Shown: positions 42,919 to 52,127 of the stretch, piece by piece
Layout of the letters: the number at the start of each line of letters is the position of its first letter
Position numbering within the stretch: position 1 is the first letter of the stretch
Assembly (NCBI RefSeq): GCF_004791025.1
Contig: NZ_SRUO01000004.1
Location: forward strand, 186,001-250,000
DNA from: Mesorhizobium sp. M4B.F.Ca.ET.203.01.1.1
GTDB lineage: Bacteria; Pseudomonadota; Alphaproteobacteria; Rhizobiales; Rhizobiaceae
Direction: 5' to 3'
DNA: 64,000 nt
Notes under the pieces: model-generated
The model's database searches: none
What the model was told of the DNA's origin: nothing
Seen by the model: the letters and a program-made list of their open reading frames with translations, nothing else
Translations under genes and position numbers: made by a program

Positions 42919-43437
42919 ATGGCGAAAGCAAGACAACTCCTCGTCCTGCGCCACGCCAAGTCGAGCTGGGACGATGCCAAGCTTGCCGATTTCGACCGGC
43001 CGCTCGGCCCGCGCGGGCTGAAGACGGCGCCGCTGATGGGACGGGAGCTTTCCCGGCGCGGCTGGTTGCCGGATCTGGCGCTGGTGTCTGCCGCGCTGCG
43101 CACGCGCGACACATGGCGGCTGGTCGCGGCCGAACTGCCAAGAAACGTGCCGGCGGAATTCACCGATGCGCTCTACGAGGCAGTGGCAGAGGATGTGTTG
43201 GCCGTGGTGCGCAAGGCCAGCGCGGCAAGTCTCTTGCTGCTCGGCCACAATCCCGGGCTGGAGGAGTTCGCGCGCCGGCTCGCCAGTTCGAGGTCAGATG
43301 CCCAGGCGCTGAGGAAGCTCAAGGAGAAATTCCCGACGGCGGCACTGGCCCGTTTTGTCCTCGATGGAGACTGGGCGGATCTCGGCTTCGGTGGCGCGCG
43401 GCTGACGCATTGCATCAGGCCGAAAGAGCTGAGCTAG
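42919..43437 (+). CDS. SixA-type histidine phosphatase
   Basis: 172 residues. LLVLRHAKSSWDD is the R-H-A-K-S-x-W signature of SixA, with the phosphorylated His at the R-H-A-K. A second conserved His lies in LLLLGHNPGLEEF. SixA removes phosphate from the ArcB HPt domain or NPr in enterobacteria; the partner in rhizobia is uncertain. ATG 42919 follows the ParE remnant by 28 bp. Confidence 0.85.
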   Translation: MAKARQLLVLRHAKSSWDDAKLADFDRPLGPRGLKTAPLMGRELSRRGWLPDLALVSAALRTRDTWRLVAAELPRNVPAEFTDALYEAVAEDVLAVVRKASAASLLLLGHNPGLEEFARRLASSRSDAQALRKLKEKFPTAALARFVLDGDWADLGFGGARLTHCIRPKELS

Positions 43438-43548
43438 CGGCCTCCACGGCAGCGCGACCCTTGGCGCGCGCGGAGCCCAAAGACAAAATCCGACCAAAGC
43501 GATAGCGCCGAACCTTGCCGATTTGATTCAGGCTTGCGCAAAGGCGAA

Positions 43549-43564
43549 GCGGGCACAAGCCCGC
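43549..43564. terminator. Hairpin between the SixA-like and dapB genes
   Basis: GCGGGC-ACAA-GCCCGC is a perfect 6-bp stem with a 4-base loop, extendable by a few pairs, in the 190-bp convergent intergenic region. No T run follows, so it is a likely but unproven terminator. The rest of 43438-43627 shows no gene. Confidence 0.35.
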
Positions 43565-43627
43565 CGCCTCGGGGAACAATCTTGGCGAAAATCGTCGATG
43601 ACGGCCAATCCCTCGACTGAGGCAGTT

Positions 43628-44395
43628 TCAACGCCGCAACACGTCGCGCATGTCGTATTCGCCGGGTGGCTGTCCGGCGACCCAGAGGGCGGCGGCGATG
43701 GCGCCGCGGGCGAACATCGAGCGATCGCCCGCCGAATGCGACAGCGTCAGCACCTCGCCGTCGGCGAGGAAGTTGACGCTGTGCTCGCCGACGATGCTGC
43801 CGCCGCGCATCACTGCGAAGCCGATCTCGCCGGGCGGACGCGGACCGGTGACACCGTCGCGGCCGTGTCGCGCGACGTCTTCCAGCGTAATGCCCCGCCC
43901 CTGTGCGGCCGCCTCGCCCAGCATCAGCGCCGTGCCCGAGGGCGCATCCACCTTCGCGCGATGATGCGCCTCGAAGATCTCGATGTCGCAGTCGTCGGGG
44001 CTGAGCGCGCGCGCCGCCTGCTCGACCAGCCCGGTCAGCACGTTGAGGCCAAGCGAGTAACTGCCGGAACGCACGATGGCGACCGTCTTCGCGGCGGCGG
44101 CAATGGCGGCAAGCTCGGTGGCGTCGAAGCCGGTCGAGCCGATCACCAGCGCCGGGCCGCCACGCACGGCGCAAGCCGCGGCAAGTTCAGCCGACGCAGC
44201 CGGCGTGGTGAAATCGACGATGACGTCGGCAAGCGCCAGCGCCTCGTCGCGCTCGACCAGCCCCTCCCCGGCGGAACCGGAGCGATGGAAGCGGGCCGCG
44301 AGTTCGAGGCGCGGATCGGCCGCCACGGTTTCCACCATCTGCCGGCCCATGCGGCCCAGCGCGCCGGCTATGGCGATCCTGAGCGGCTTCGGCAT
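43628..44395 (-). CDS. dapB: 4-hydroxy-tetrahydrodipicolinate reductase
   Basis: 255 residues. The Rossmann loop [18 protein letters not shown], the family motif [19 protein letters not shown] (catalytic His-His and Lys), and [15 protein letters not shown] near residue 95 are all present. It reduces hydroxy-tetrahydrodipicolinate in lysine and diaminopimelate synthesis. ATG 44395 is the family start; the frame upstream is not used. dapB is often next to gpmA in rhizobia, but here it stands alone, so a second copy elsewhere is possible. Confidence 0.9.
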   Translation of the reverse strand: MPKPLRIAIAGALGRMGRQMVETVAADPRLELAARFHRSGSAGEGLVERDEALALADVIVDFTTPAASAELAAACAVRGGPALVIGSTGFDATELAAIAAAAKTVAIVRSGSYSLGLNVLTGLVEQAARALSPDDCDIEIFEAHHRAKVDAPSGTALMLGEAAAQGRGITLEDVARHGRDGVTGPRPPGEIGFAVMRGGSIVGEHSVNFLADGEVLTLSHSAGDRSMFARGAIAAALWVAGQPPGEYDMRDVLRR

Positions 44396-44458
44396 TGCGG
44401 CTCCAATGGGAAAGACGAGTCGGAACAAGCAGCTGGAACAACGTCTTGCAAGATTGAT

Positions 44459-45268
44459 TTACCCAACGGGCGCGCCATTCGTCTGCAGCATCATGCCGGC
44501 GATCTCCTTCACCAGCTTGGCGGCGACCAGAGCGGTCTGGTTCGAGAGATCCTGGCTCGCATTGTATTCAACGACATCGGCGGCGACGATCGGCTGGTCT
44601 ATTCCCTGGATCAGGCCGATCACCTGGCGGGTGGTGAAGCCGCCTGGTTCGCGATGGGAAATGCCGGGAGCGAAGGCCGGATCGAGAGCGTCGATATCCA
44701 TCGAGACATAGACGGGCGTCTTGAGGTCAAGCCGCAGCCCTTCCTTGAAATGCCGCATCTCCACCACCTCGACATCGAAGCGCCTGAACTGGTCGCGGTG
44801 GTGGTCGTTGATGGTGCGCAGGCCGATCTGGATCAGCCGGTCGGCAAGCCGCTCCTCCATGATGCGCGCGAAGGGCGAGGTGTGCGAGCGCGGATTGTCG
44901 CCATAGGCATGGTAGATGTCGGGATGGGCATCGATATGCAGGATCGTCAGGCTGGGATGACGGCGCCGTACCGCGCGCAGCACCGGCCAGGAGATCGCAT
45001 GGTCGCCGCCGAGCGAGATCAGCGGATGGCCGGCATCCAGCGCGCGGCCGACTTCGCTTTCGATCCGCTCCCACGGATCGCCGGGCTGCGTGAAATCGAC
45101 GTCGCCGTGATCGATGAAGCGGTCGCTGAGGTCAAAGCCGGTTTCCGACCATGAACTGTAGGCATCGCTGGCGAGTTCGCGCCGGATCAGCGGCGGCGCT
45201 TCGGCCGCACCGCGCAGCCAGGACGAATTCCCGTCATGCGGAATGCCCAGAAGCGATATCTTGCTCAC
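44459..45268 (-). CDS. Agmatinase/ureohydrolase-family enzyme
   Basis: 269 residues of the arginase/agmatinase family with all manganese-site motifs: LGGDHAISWP, HIDAHPDIYH (D-A-H-x-D) and VSMDIDALDPAF (S-x-D-I-D-x-x-D-P). The size is typical of agmatinase-like proteins, somewhat shorter than most arginases. Agmatinase makes putrescine and urea from agmatine, but related members act on guanidinobutyrate and others; the exact substrate is not certain. dapB lies downstream (63 bp). Confidence 0.85.
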   Translation of the reverse strand: MSKISLLGIPHDGNSSWLRGAAEAPPLIRRELASDAYSSWSETGFDLSDRFIDHGDVDFTQPGDPWERIESEVGRALDAGHPLISLGGDHAISWPVLRAVRRRHPSLTILHIDAHPDIYHAYGDNPRSHTSPFARIMEERLADRLIQIGLRTINDHHRDQFRRFDVEVVEMRHFKEGLRLDLKTPVYVSMDIDALDPAFAPGISHREPGGFTTRQVIGLIQGIDQPIVAADVVEYNASQDLSNQTALVAAKLVKEIAGMMLQTNGAPVG

Positions 45269-45358
45269 GACATCCTCCCTCGTCGCAACAGACAGGGCGT
45301 CTCTATAGACGCGGGAGCTGGCGGCCGCGACGGCAAGCGCTTGGTCCAGATCGCGGGA

Positions 45359-47479
45359 TCAAACGCCAAGCTCTTGCGGCTTGCGCAGCCATACCTTGTT
45401 GTCGTGCAGCGCGGCACCGCCATAGGGCGCCGGCGCGTCGGCGCCGGTCAGCACGTTGATGCCCTCGCCGCGTTCATGCGCGCTGTTCGGCCAGATGCCC
45501 TCGGCGATCACCACACCGCGCCTGATGCCATCGAACAACTTGGCGTGCAGCACCAGCTCGCCGCGCTGGTTGCCGACCTCGACGCGGCTGCCATCGGCAA
45601 GCCCGAGTTCGGCGGCATCGTCGGGATGCAGCAGCAGCACCGGCCTGCCCTCCTTTTCCTTCGACACGGGCGTCTCGGCGAAGGTCGAATTGAGGAAATT
45701 GCGCGCCGGCGAAGTGGTCAGCCGGAACGGATGGGCTTCGTCCGCCACCTCGATCAGTTCGACATGGTCGGGGAATTCCGGCAGCTGTTCCACCGGTCCG
45801 AACAGCCCCATGCTCCTCGGCGGCCGGTTGGGCGCCGCCTGCCCGGACCAGTCGGGACGGAAGCGGAACTTTCCGTCCGGATGGCCAAAGCCGTCGATGA
45901 AATGCGCCGCCTCGAAATCCGGCTGCATATCGATCCACTTCTGTTCGCCCAGGCTGTCGAAGCTGCCCAGCCCGCGCTTGCCGAGGATGATGTCGATATG
46001 CTCCTTCTCGGTGAGGCCGAAGCCCGGCCTGTCGGAGACGCCGAGCCGCTTCGCCAGTTCCTCGATGACAAAATGGTTGGTGCGCGGCCCTTCCGGCGGA
46101 TCGATCAGCTTCGGGCCGAGCGTGATGTGCTGGTTGCCGCCGCCCTTGTAGATGTCGTCATGCTCGAGGAACATCGTCGCCGGCAGGACGACATCGGCGA
46201 GCCTGGCGGTGTCGGTCATGAACTGCTCGTGCACGCAGGTGAACAGGTCGTCGCGCAAAAAGCCCTGCTTCACCAGCCGCTGCTCGGGCGCGACATTGAC
46301 CGGATTGGTGTTCTGGATGAGCAGCGCCGTCACCAGCGGACCGCCATAGAGCGCGTCCGCGGCCCCTGTCAGCACCGGGCCGATGCGCGAATGGTCGAGA
46401 TGGCGCACGTTCGGGTCGCGCAGCGCGGTGCCTTCGAGAAGATCCTGGTTCAGCTTGAAGATGCCTGAATTGGAATGGAAGGCGCCGCCGCCCTCATATT
46501 GCCAGGCGCCGGTGACGGCGGCGATCGAGGCCGCCGCGTGCATGTTGACCGAGCCGTTGCGCTGGCGCGAGAAGCCGTAGCCGAGACGGAAATAGGTCTT
46601 CTTCGTCGTGCCGACGAGATGCGCGAAGGTCTCGATCTCGGCAACGCTCAATCCTGTGATCGCGGCCGCCCAGTCCGGCGTGCGGGTGCGAAGGTGCTCC
46701 TCCAGCCCGCGCGGATCGTCGGTGTATTTGTCGAGATAGGCGTGGTCGGCGAAGCCGTCCCGGAACAGCACATGCATGACCGCGCAGGCCAGCGCGCCAT
46801 CGGTGCCGGGCTTGAGCACCAGGCCGAGATCGGCCTGCTTCATCGTCGCGTTCTCATAGACGTCGATGACGACGATCTTGGCCTTGCGTTCCTTGCGGGC
46901 CTTGATCGCGTGGGTCATGACGTTGACCTGCGTCACCACGGCATTGGTGCCCCAGATCACGACGCAGTCGGACTTGGCCATCTCGCGCGGATCGGGACCG
47001 CGTAGCGCGCCTGCTCCAACCATCCAGCCGGTCCAGGCGAGGTTGGTGCAGATCGAGCCGAAGAAGCCGGAGTACTTCTTCGCGTGGCGCAGCCGGTGGA
47101 TGCCGTCGCGCTGCACCAGCCCCATCGTGCCGGCATAATAGTAGGGCCAGACCGTCTCCGAGCTGTACGTCTCCTCGGCCTTGATGAACTTCTCGGCGAC
47201 GAGGTCGAGCGCCGCTTCCCAGCTGGACTCCTTCCAGGTGCCGTCGCCCTTGGCGCCCGCCCTGACCAGTGGCTTCAGCAGGCGGTCGGGGTGGTGGACG
47301 CGGTCGGCATAGCGGGCGACCTTGGCGCAGATGACGCCCGCCGTGTAGCTGTTGGCCTTGGCGCCATAGACGCGGCCGATGCGGTTGCTATCGAGCAGCT
47401 CGACCTCGAGGGCGCAAGTGGACGGGCAGTCGTGCGGACAGACCGAATGGCCGATCCTGAGCTTGGCGTGCTGGTTCAT
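45359..47479 (-). CDS. Molybdopterin oxidoreductase (BisC/DMSO-reductase family)
   Basis: 706 residues. An N-terminal [4Fe-4S] site is formed by Cys14, Cys18, Cys22 and Cys51 (VCPHDCPSTCALEV ... GVICAK). Then come the Mo-bis-MGD binding domains, including FGSICTNLAWTG and WGTNAVVTQVNVMTHA. The C-terminal molydopterin-dinucleotide domain begins about HPFRLTTSPARNFLNSTF. No Tat leader is visible, so it may be cytoplasmic. No gene for an electron-transfer subunit is adjacent. Substrate not identified; it resembles uncharacterised anaerobic dehydrogenase/assimilatory-type enzymes of Rhizobiales. Confidence 0.85.
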   Translation of the reverse strand: MNQHAKLRIGHSVCPHDCPSTCALEVELLDSNRIGRVYGAKANSYTAGVICAKVARYADRVHHPDRLLKPLVRAGAKGDGTWKESSWEAALDLVAEKFIKAEETYSSETVWPYYYAGTMGLVQRDGIHRLRHAKKYSGFFGSICTNLAWTGWMVGAGALRGPDPREMAKSDCVVIWGTNAVVTQVNVMTHAIKARKERKAKIVVIDVYENATMKQADLGLVLKPGTDGALACAVMHVLFRDGFADHAYLDKYTDDPRGLEEHLRTRTPDWAAAITGLSVAEIETFAHLVGTTKKTYFRLGYGFSRQRNGSVNMHAAASIAAVTGAWQYEGGGAFHSNSGIFKLNQDLLEGTALRDPNVRHLDHSRIGPVLTGAADALYGGPLVTALLIQNTNPVNVAPEQRLVKQGFLRDDLFTCVHEQFMTDTARLADVVLPATMFLEHDDIYKGGGNQHITLGPKLIDPPEGPRTNHFVIEELAKRLGVSDRPGFGLTEKEHIDIILGKRGLGSFDSLGEQKWIDMQPDFEAAHFIDGFGHPDGKFRFRPDWSGQAAPNRPPRSMGLFGPVEQLPEFPDHVELIEVADEAHPFRLTTSPARNFLNSTFAETPVSKEKEGRPVLLLHPDDAAELGLADGSRVEVGNQRGELVLHAKLFDGIRRGVVIAEGIWPNSAHERGEGINVLTGADAPAPYGGAALHDNKVWLRKPQELGV

Positions 47480-47608
47480 GCGGGTTGTCTAGCGGGATTC
47501 AGGCTCGGCGTGTAGGTCCAGATCGGGCGCGAGTTGGCACTGTTCTGCCAAGATGTGCTGCGCAGTGAGGTTGCGGGAGTAGGTTTTTTTGCGCGGCATT
47601 GAAACCGC

Positions 47609-47788
47609 CAATCTCCCCCCTCGTGGGGGAGATGTCCGGCAGGACAAAGGGGGGCGTGAAGGATCGCCAACCTCTGAGTTCATTCGGTAGCGAAACACTA
47701 TGGGACTTCGCTGTTTGGCTGAGAGGCCGGCGGGACAGCGCCCCCCTCTGCCCTACCGGGCATCTCCCCCACTTGGGGGGAGATTGGC
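47609..47788. repeat. RIME-like palindromic repeat element, full copy 2
   Basis: Inverted arms of about 60 bp at both ends, each with an AATCTCCCCC-type mini-hairpin, enclose a spacer of about 55 bp. The left arm contains GGGGGAGATGTCCGGCAGGA and the right arm GGGCATCTCCCCCACTTGGG. It resembles copy 1 at 40622. It occupies most of the 362 bp between the molybdopterin gene and the flavoprotein gene; no gene is seen in the rest. Confidence 0.7.
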
Positions 47789-47841
47789 CGTCGCTGCGGG
47801 TTTCGCCAATCGCCAACCTCGGGGATTGGCGCAACGCCTCC

Positions 47842-48984
47842 TCACATCCCGAACCAGCGCGCGCGGCGGCTGGAGCCGAAATGCTCCTTGTCGGCTCTGA
47901 GCGCCAGCGAGGCTTCGTGGTAGGTGCCTGTCGGTTTCGGACCGGAGAAGAAGTCCACCTCGACCTTGCCGATGCGGCCGCCACCGAATTCGATATAGCA
48001 GGTGCCGAAGCCATCATATTGCTTTGCCGTGCCGCTGTTGGAGAGCTTCACGATCAGGTCGCTGGCGACGGCGCGCGCCGCGCCTTCGGCGAAGACGCCG
48101 GCCTTCGGCGTGCCGGTGTTGGCGCCGTCGCCCACGGCGTAGACGCCGGCATAGTTGGTCTCCAGCGTCCTCGGATTGACCGTGATCCAGCCATTCTCGG
48201 TCATGCCGCTGGCAATGACCACGTCGGGCACGCGATGCTTGGGCACGCCGAGGAACAGGTCGAACTGCATCTCTACCCCGTCGTCAAGGATCGCGACCTT
48301 GCGCGCATTGTCGATCGACGCGACGCGGCGGCCTGGAATGAAGCCGATGTTTCGCTCGACGAAGGCGGAGACGAGGGCGCGCGAAGTCTCCGGCGACGGC
48401 GGCACCGGACTCGGCAAAGGCAGCACGAAATTGATCTCGCAGGCTTCGCGCACGCCGCGCTTGACCAGGTAGTCGTGCAGCATCAGCGCGCATTCGCTGG
48501 GCGCCGGCGGGCATTTGTAGGGCGCGCCGCAGACCCCGACCAGCGCCCTCCCCCTGGTGAAGGTGGGCAGCACGTCGCGCAGCCGTTCGGCGCCGGCGAC
48601 GGTGTAGAATTCGTTGGCGCCGGCGAGCCCTGGCGTGGCGTCGAAATCGTAATCGGCGCCGAGCGCCACGACGAGGAAATCGGCCTCGTGGACGCCGGCA
48701 TCGGTGGTGACGCGCCGCCGCTCGGGGTCGATCGCGGTGACCGTCTGCCTGAGCAGGCGCACGCCGGGCTTGGCATAGTTCGAGTAAGGCAGGCGCACCT
48801 GATCCGCCGTCTTGTGGCCGAACATGACGTCGAGCTTGGAAAAGCCAAAGACGAAGCCGTCGCTCTTGTCGATCAAGGTGACGTCGATGCCGGCGCCGAA
48901 GGTCTCGGACAGCAGGCTGGTGAGCTCGAGGCCGCCAAAGCCCGCCCCAAGGACGAGGACGCGCGGCTTGCTGGAAGTGTTCAT
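47842..48984 (-). CDS. Sulfide:quinone reductase-like NAD(P)/FAD flavoprotein
   Basis: 380 residues, FAD-binding loop VLVLGAGFGGLELTSLLSET at the N terminus. VCGAPYKCPPAPSECALMLH near residues 150-170 carries two Cys, and the C-terminal YAVGDGANTGTPKAGVFAEG is the second FAD site. The G-A-P-Y-K-C-P-P-A-P pattern is shared with sulfide:quinone and related type II NADH reductases. It lies 51 bp past the SRPBCC gene and is transcribed after it. A role in sulfide or quinone-linked detoxification is plausible, not proven. Confidence 0.8.
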   Translation of the reverse strand: MNTSSKPRVLVLGAGFGGLELTSLLSETFGAGIDVTLIDKSDGFVFGFSKLDVMFGHKTADQVRLPYSNYAKPGVRLLRQTVTAIDPERRRVTTDAGVHEADFLVVALGADYDFDATPGLAGANEFYTVAGAERLRDVLPTFTRGRALVGVCGAPYKCPPAPSECALMLHDYLVKRGVREACEINFVLPLPSPVPPSPETSRALVSAFVERNIGFIPGRRVASIDNARKVAILDDGVEMQFDLFLGVPKHRVPDVVIASGMTENGWITVNPRTLETNYAGVYAVGDGANTGTPKAGVFAEGAARAVASDLIVKLSNSGTAKQYDGFGTCYIEFGGGRIGKVEVDFFSGPKPTGTYHEASLALRADKEHFGSSRRARWFGM

Positions 48985-49035
48985 GTTACCCTCTCATTTG
49001 TTGCTTGGAATGACGCGCGTCGTAGTCAAATTTCC

Positions 49036-49464
49036 CTAGGACCAGTGCCTCAACGTGGCGGTGTCCTCGGCGAAGATCACGCCGAAGAAGCCGTCGATCA
49101 TCTTCAGCGTGTCGGCATCGCTCATGCCGGGCAGCGCCGGGAAATCGCCCTCCAGATCCACCTTGGTCCTGCCGCCCATCGGCGTGTAGCTGTGGGTGAA
49201 CCGCGCGCCGTCGAAGGCGCCGCCGGTCAGCCTGGTCTCGATGCCGCGCGGCGGATCGAGCGTATGCTCGACCTGCATGGCGAAGGTGGTTCCGTCGGGA
49301 TTATAGACCTCGGCGTCCAGGGTGACGACATTGCCGGCCACGCCGGCGAGCCGGTGGCTCTTGAAGGCCAGATGCCGGTGGTTGCCGGCGCTCATATATT
49401 GGAACAGCAGCTCCGGCGTGGCGTCGAAGACGGCGATGGCGGGCTTCACGTAATGCACGGTCAT
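49036..49464 (-). CDS. SRPBCC/START-like lipid-binding-fold protein
   Basis: 142 residues starting MTVHYVKPAIAVFDATPELL. The fold is a polyketide-cyclase/CoxG-like SRPBCC with a hydrophobic cavity; FQYMSAGNHRHLAFKSHRLA fits the first helix pair. ATG 49464 follows a GGAGCAG site. It lies between the peroxiredoxin and the SQR-like gene in the same direction with short gaps, so these three genes may form an oxidative or lipid stress unit. No ligand inferred. Confidence 0.6.
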   Translation of the reverse strand: MTVHYVKPAIAVFDATPELLFQYMSAGNHRHLAFKSHRLAGVAGNVVTLDAEVYNPDGTTFAMQVEHTLDPPRGIETRLTGGAFDGARFTHSYTPMGGRTKVDLEGDFPALPGMSDADTLKMIDGFFGVIFAEDTATLRHWS

Positions 49465-49549
49465 GGCGGTCTGCTCCTGCGATGGTTCCTTGGGCGCGCG
49501 GCCGGAAAGGGCATCGCCGCTCACCGGCCGCGGCTCACGCGGCCGCGGC

Positions 49550-50212
49550 TCAGGCGTGCGGCTGCGGGACGATGCGGATGTAGGGCTTGGGCGCCTTCCA
49601 TCCGTTCGGGTAGATCTTGGCCGCCTCGTCGTTCGACACCGAGCCGGCGATGACGACGTCCTCGCCCTGGCGCCAGTTGACCGGCGTCGCGACCCGGTGT
49701 TTCGCGGTGAGCTGCAGGGAATCGATGACGCGAAGGATCTCGTCGAAGTTCCGGCCGGTGGTCATCGGATAGGAGATCAGCAGCTTGACCTTCTTGTCCG
49801 GCCCGATGACGTAGACGTTGCGCACCGTCTGGTTGTCGGCCGCGGTGCGGCCCTCCGAGGAGTCGCCGACAGTCGCCGGCAGCATGTCGTAGAGCTTGGA
49901 GATCGCAAGCGTCGGGTCGCCGATCATGGGGTAGTTCGGCGCATGGCCTTGCGTCTCCTCGATGTCCATGGCCCAGCTCTGGTGCCGGTCGACGGGATCG
50001 ACGCTGAGTCCGATGATCTTGACGTTGCGCTTGTCGAATTCAGGCTTGAGCTTGGCCATGTAGCCGAGTTCCGTGGTGCAGATCGGCGTGAAATCCTTGG
50101 GGTGGGAGAAAAGGACGCCCCAGGACTCGCCGAGCCAGGAATGGAAGCTGATCTGGCCTTGCGTCGTCTCGGCTTCGAAATCCGGGGCGGTGTCGTTGAT
50201 GCGGATGGACAT
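49550..50212 (-). CDS. 1-Cys peroxiredoxin (Prx6 type)
   Basis: 220 residues. The peroxidatic site is SHPKDFTPICTTELGYMAKL, with Cys45 in P-x3-T-x2-C form; there is no resolving Cys in the usual place. The long C-terminal part (VATPVNWRQGEDVVIAGSVS and following) is characteristic of the Prx6 branch. It reduces peroxides with a thiol or ascorbate donor. It is the first gene of the minus-strand group and divergent from the BTAD regulator at 50361, which may control it. Confidence 0.9.
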   Translation of the reverse strand: MSIRINDTAPDFEAETTQGQISFHSWLGESWGVLFSHPKDFTPICTTELGYMAKLKPEFDKRNVKIIGLSVDPVDRHQSWAMDIEETQGHAPNYPMIGDPTLAISKLYDMLPATVGDSSEGRTAADNQTVRNVYVIGPDKKVKLLISYPMTTGRNFDEILRVIDSLQLTAKHRVATPVNWRQGEDVVIAGSVSNDEAAKIYPNGWKAPKPYIRIVPQPHA

Positions 50213-50360
50213 GGTGAGTTCTCCTCTGTGAATGGGTTGACGCGGCCATACTGACCGGCCGGCGTTCCTCCACCGTTCCCCGAATGCGCCTTGCCTGTGC
50301 CGGCCCTTCCAATCGGCATCGATGCCGGACTATGGTTGGCCGGGGACTTGGGAGACGAAA

Positions 50361-52082
50361 ATGCGCGTAGAGGTGGATTTGCTTGGCCAATTCCGCGTGT
50401 CCATCGATGGACGCGCGGCGTCCGCGGCGGCGTGGCGGCGCACGAGCAGCGTGACGCTGGTCAAATTGCTGGCGCTTGCCCGGCGCCATCGGCTGCACCG
50501 CGAGCAGGTAATGGACGCACTATGGCCCGACCTCGAACCGGAGGCCGCCGCCGCCAATCTGCGCAAGGCCGTCCACTTCACCCGGCGCGCGCTCGGCGCG
50601 CATGACATCATCGCGCTCGACGGCGAAGTCGTGGCGCTGGCGCCGGGCGCTGAGCTCGCCGTCGATGCTGCCTTGTTCGAGGCCGAGGCGACGGCGGCGC
50701 TGCAGGCAAACGATCGCGGGGCCACGGAACGGGCGGCCCGGCGCTACGCCGGCGACCTGCTGCCGGACGACCGCTACGCTGAATGGGCGGAAGAGCCGCG
50801 CCAACGGCTGCGCGAGCTCTATGTGCGCGTGCTGGAGGCGGCCGGTCTGTGGGAACGCTTGCTGGCGGTCGATCCCGCCGACGAGCGCGCCGCGCGGGCC
50901 CTGATGCAGGCGGCACTCGACGCCGGCAATCGCGGCGAGGTCGTGCGGCAGTTCGAGCGGCTGCGCGAAAGCCTGCGCGTCGATCTCGGCGTCGGCCCGC
51001 AAGCGGCGACGGTCGCCATCTACGAGAAGGCACTGGCGCTCGGCGGCGCGCAGCCGACCGGGATCGCCGAACGGGTGCGCGGGCTTTTGGCCTGGGGCAT
51101 CATCCAGCTCAACAGCGGCGACTTCGGCGATGCCGGGCAGAAGGGCGCCGAGGCGCGCACACTGGCGATCGCCGCCGAGCTCGGGCGCGAGGTCGGCGAG
51201 GCCAGCGCGCTGATCGGGCTCGCCGCACACATGCAGGGGCAATGGCAGGAGCTTTTCCAGTCCGAATTCGTCGACTGGGTTCGCGGCGCGCCAAGCGTTG
51301 CCTCGAACGTCTTCGACGGCCATCTGTGCCTGGCGGAATTCTGCCTCTACCGGGCCGGCGGCCATGAACACATGGCCAAGGCGGCGCGCGAGCTTTTGGG
51401 CATCGCCGAGGCCGCCGGATCGGTTCCCGGCCGCGTGCTTGCCTCGCTGATCCTCGGCGAGGCAGAGCTGTTCTCGGGGCGGCTCACAGCGGCGGAGGAG
51501 CTGTTGACCAGCGCAGCCCAGCTCAGCGCTGCAGCGCGCGCCCCTTTCGGCGAGGCGCTGGCGCTGCATCGGCTCGGCGAAATCGCGCTGGCGCGCGGCC
51601 AGAAATGGCGCGCCGGCCGGCTCCTGCAGAAGGGCTTGCGCCTTGCCGAATCGACATGGCTCGCCCCGCATCTGCTGATCCGCTTCCAGGCGCTGGCGGT
51701 CGAGGCGGCGGCGACGCAATCGCAGGCGATGGAGGCGATCCGGCAGGGCGACCGCAGGCTGGCCGAAAAATGCACCTGCCAGCCCTGCTCGATGGGCTTT
51801 CGCGTCGCGTCCTCGATCGCGCTGGCCGAGGCCGGGGAACTCGACCAGGCGAGCCGGCGCATCGACGAGGCCGAGCGACTGGCCGGCATGTGGCAAGGCG
51901 GACCGTGGGTCGCCGCCGTCTGGGAAGCGCGCGGCGTGCACCGCCAGGCGCGCGGCGAAAGCGACCAGGCCTCCGCGCTGTTGCGCGAAGCGGCCGCGCG
52001 CTACGCCGAACTCGGCCGCCCGCGCGACCAGGAGCGCTGCCTGGCGCGGGCGCAAGCGGTTGAAGTGAGGCTGGCGGGGTAG
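50361..52082 (+). CDS. BTAD-domain (SARP-like) transcriptional regulator
   Basis: 573 residues. Residues about 1-95 form an OmpR-like winged-helix DNA-binding domain (MRVEVDLLGQFRVSIDGRAA ... ALWPDLEPEAAAANLRKAVH). Residues about 95-245 are the bacterial transcriptional activation domain, with an LRELYVRVLEAAGLWERLLA helical run. The rest is Ala-rich tetratricopeptide-like helices with a C-P-type C-x2-C (TCQPC). No AAA/NTPase domain is present. BTAD/SARP regulators are typical of actinomycetes but occur in Rhizobiales. It is divergent from the peroxiredoxin; ATG 50361 has a GGAGAC site. Confidence 0.8.
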   Translation: MRVEVDLLGQFRVSIDGRAASAAAWRRTSSVTLVKLLALARRHRLHREQVMDALWPDLEPEAAAANLRKAVHFTRRALGAHDIIALDGEVVALAPGAELAVDAALFEAEATAALQANDRGATERAARRYAGDLLPDDRYAEWAEEPRQRLRELYVRVLEAAGLWERLLAVDPADERAARALMQAALDAGNRGEVVRQFERLRESLRVDLGVGPQAATVAIYEKALALGGAQPTGIAERVRGLLAWGIIQLNSGDFGDAGQKGAEARTLAIAAELGREVGEASALIGLAAHMQGQWQELFQSEFVDWVRGAPSVASNVFDGHLCLAEFCLYRAGGHEHMAKAARELLGIAEAAGSVPGRVLASLILGEAELFSGRLTAAEELLTSAAQLSAAARAPFGEALALHRLGEIALARGQKWRAGRLLQKGLRLAESTWLAPHLLIRFQALAVEAAATQSQAMEAIRQGDRRLAEKCTCQPCSMGFRVASSIALAEAGELDQASRRIDEAERLAGMWQGGPWVAAVWEARGVHRQARGESDQASALLREAAARYAELGRPRDQERCLARAQAVEVRLAG

Positions 52083-52089
52083 AAGCTGC

Positions 52090-52117
52090 CAATCTCCCCC
52101 TTGTGGGGGGAGATTAG
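52090..52117. repeat. Half copy of the RIME-like repeat, acting as a bidirectional terminator
   Basis: GCCAATCTCCCCCTTGTGGG and the matching GGGGGAGATTAGGC arm form one arm-sized hairpin. It sits in the 45-bp gap between the convergent BTAD and ABC-F genes, where it can terminate both. A shorter fragment (GCTGCCAATCTCC) recurs at 54284 and, on the other strand, near 59384. Confidence 0.6.
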
Positions 52118-52127
52118 GCTTTCATCC

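Noticed and set aside
40622..47788. Repeats as a CRISPR array
   Set aside because: Copies are few, palindromic with unequal spacing, and no cas gene is present.
47599..49653. 684-codon plus-strand frame across the SQR-like and SRPBCC genes
   Set aside because: Composition is typical of an antisense shadow; the minus-strand genes carry clear FAD and SRPBCC signatures.
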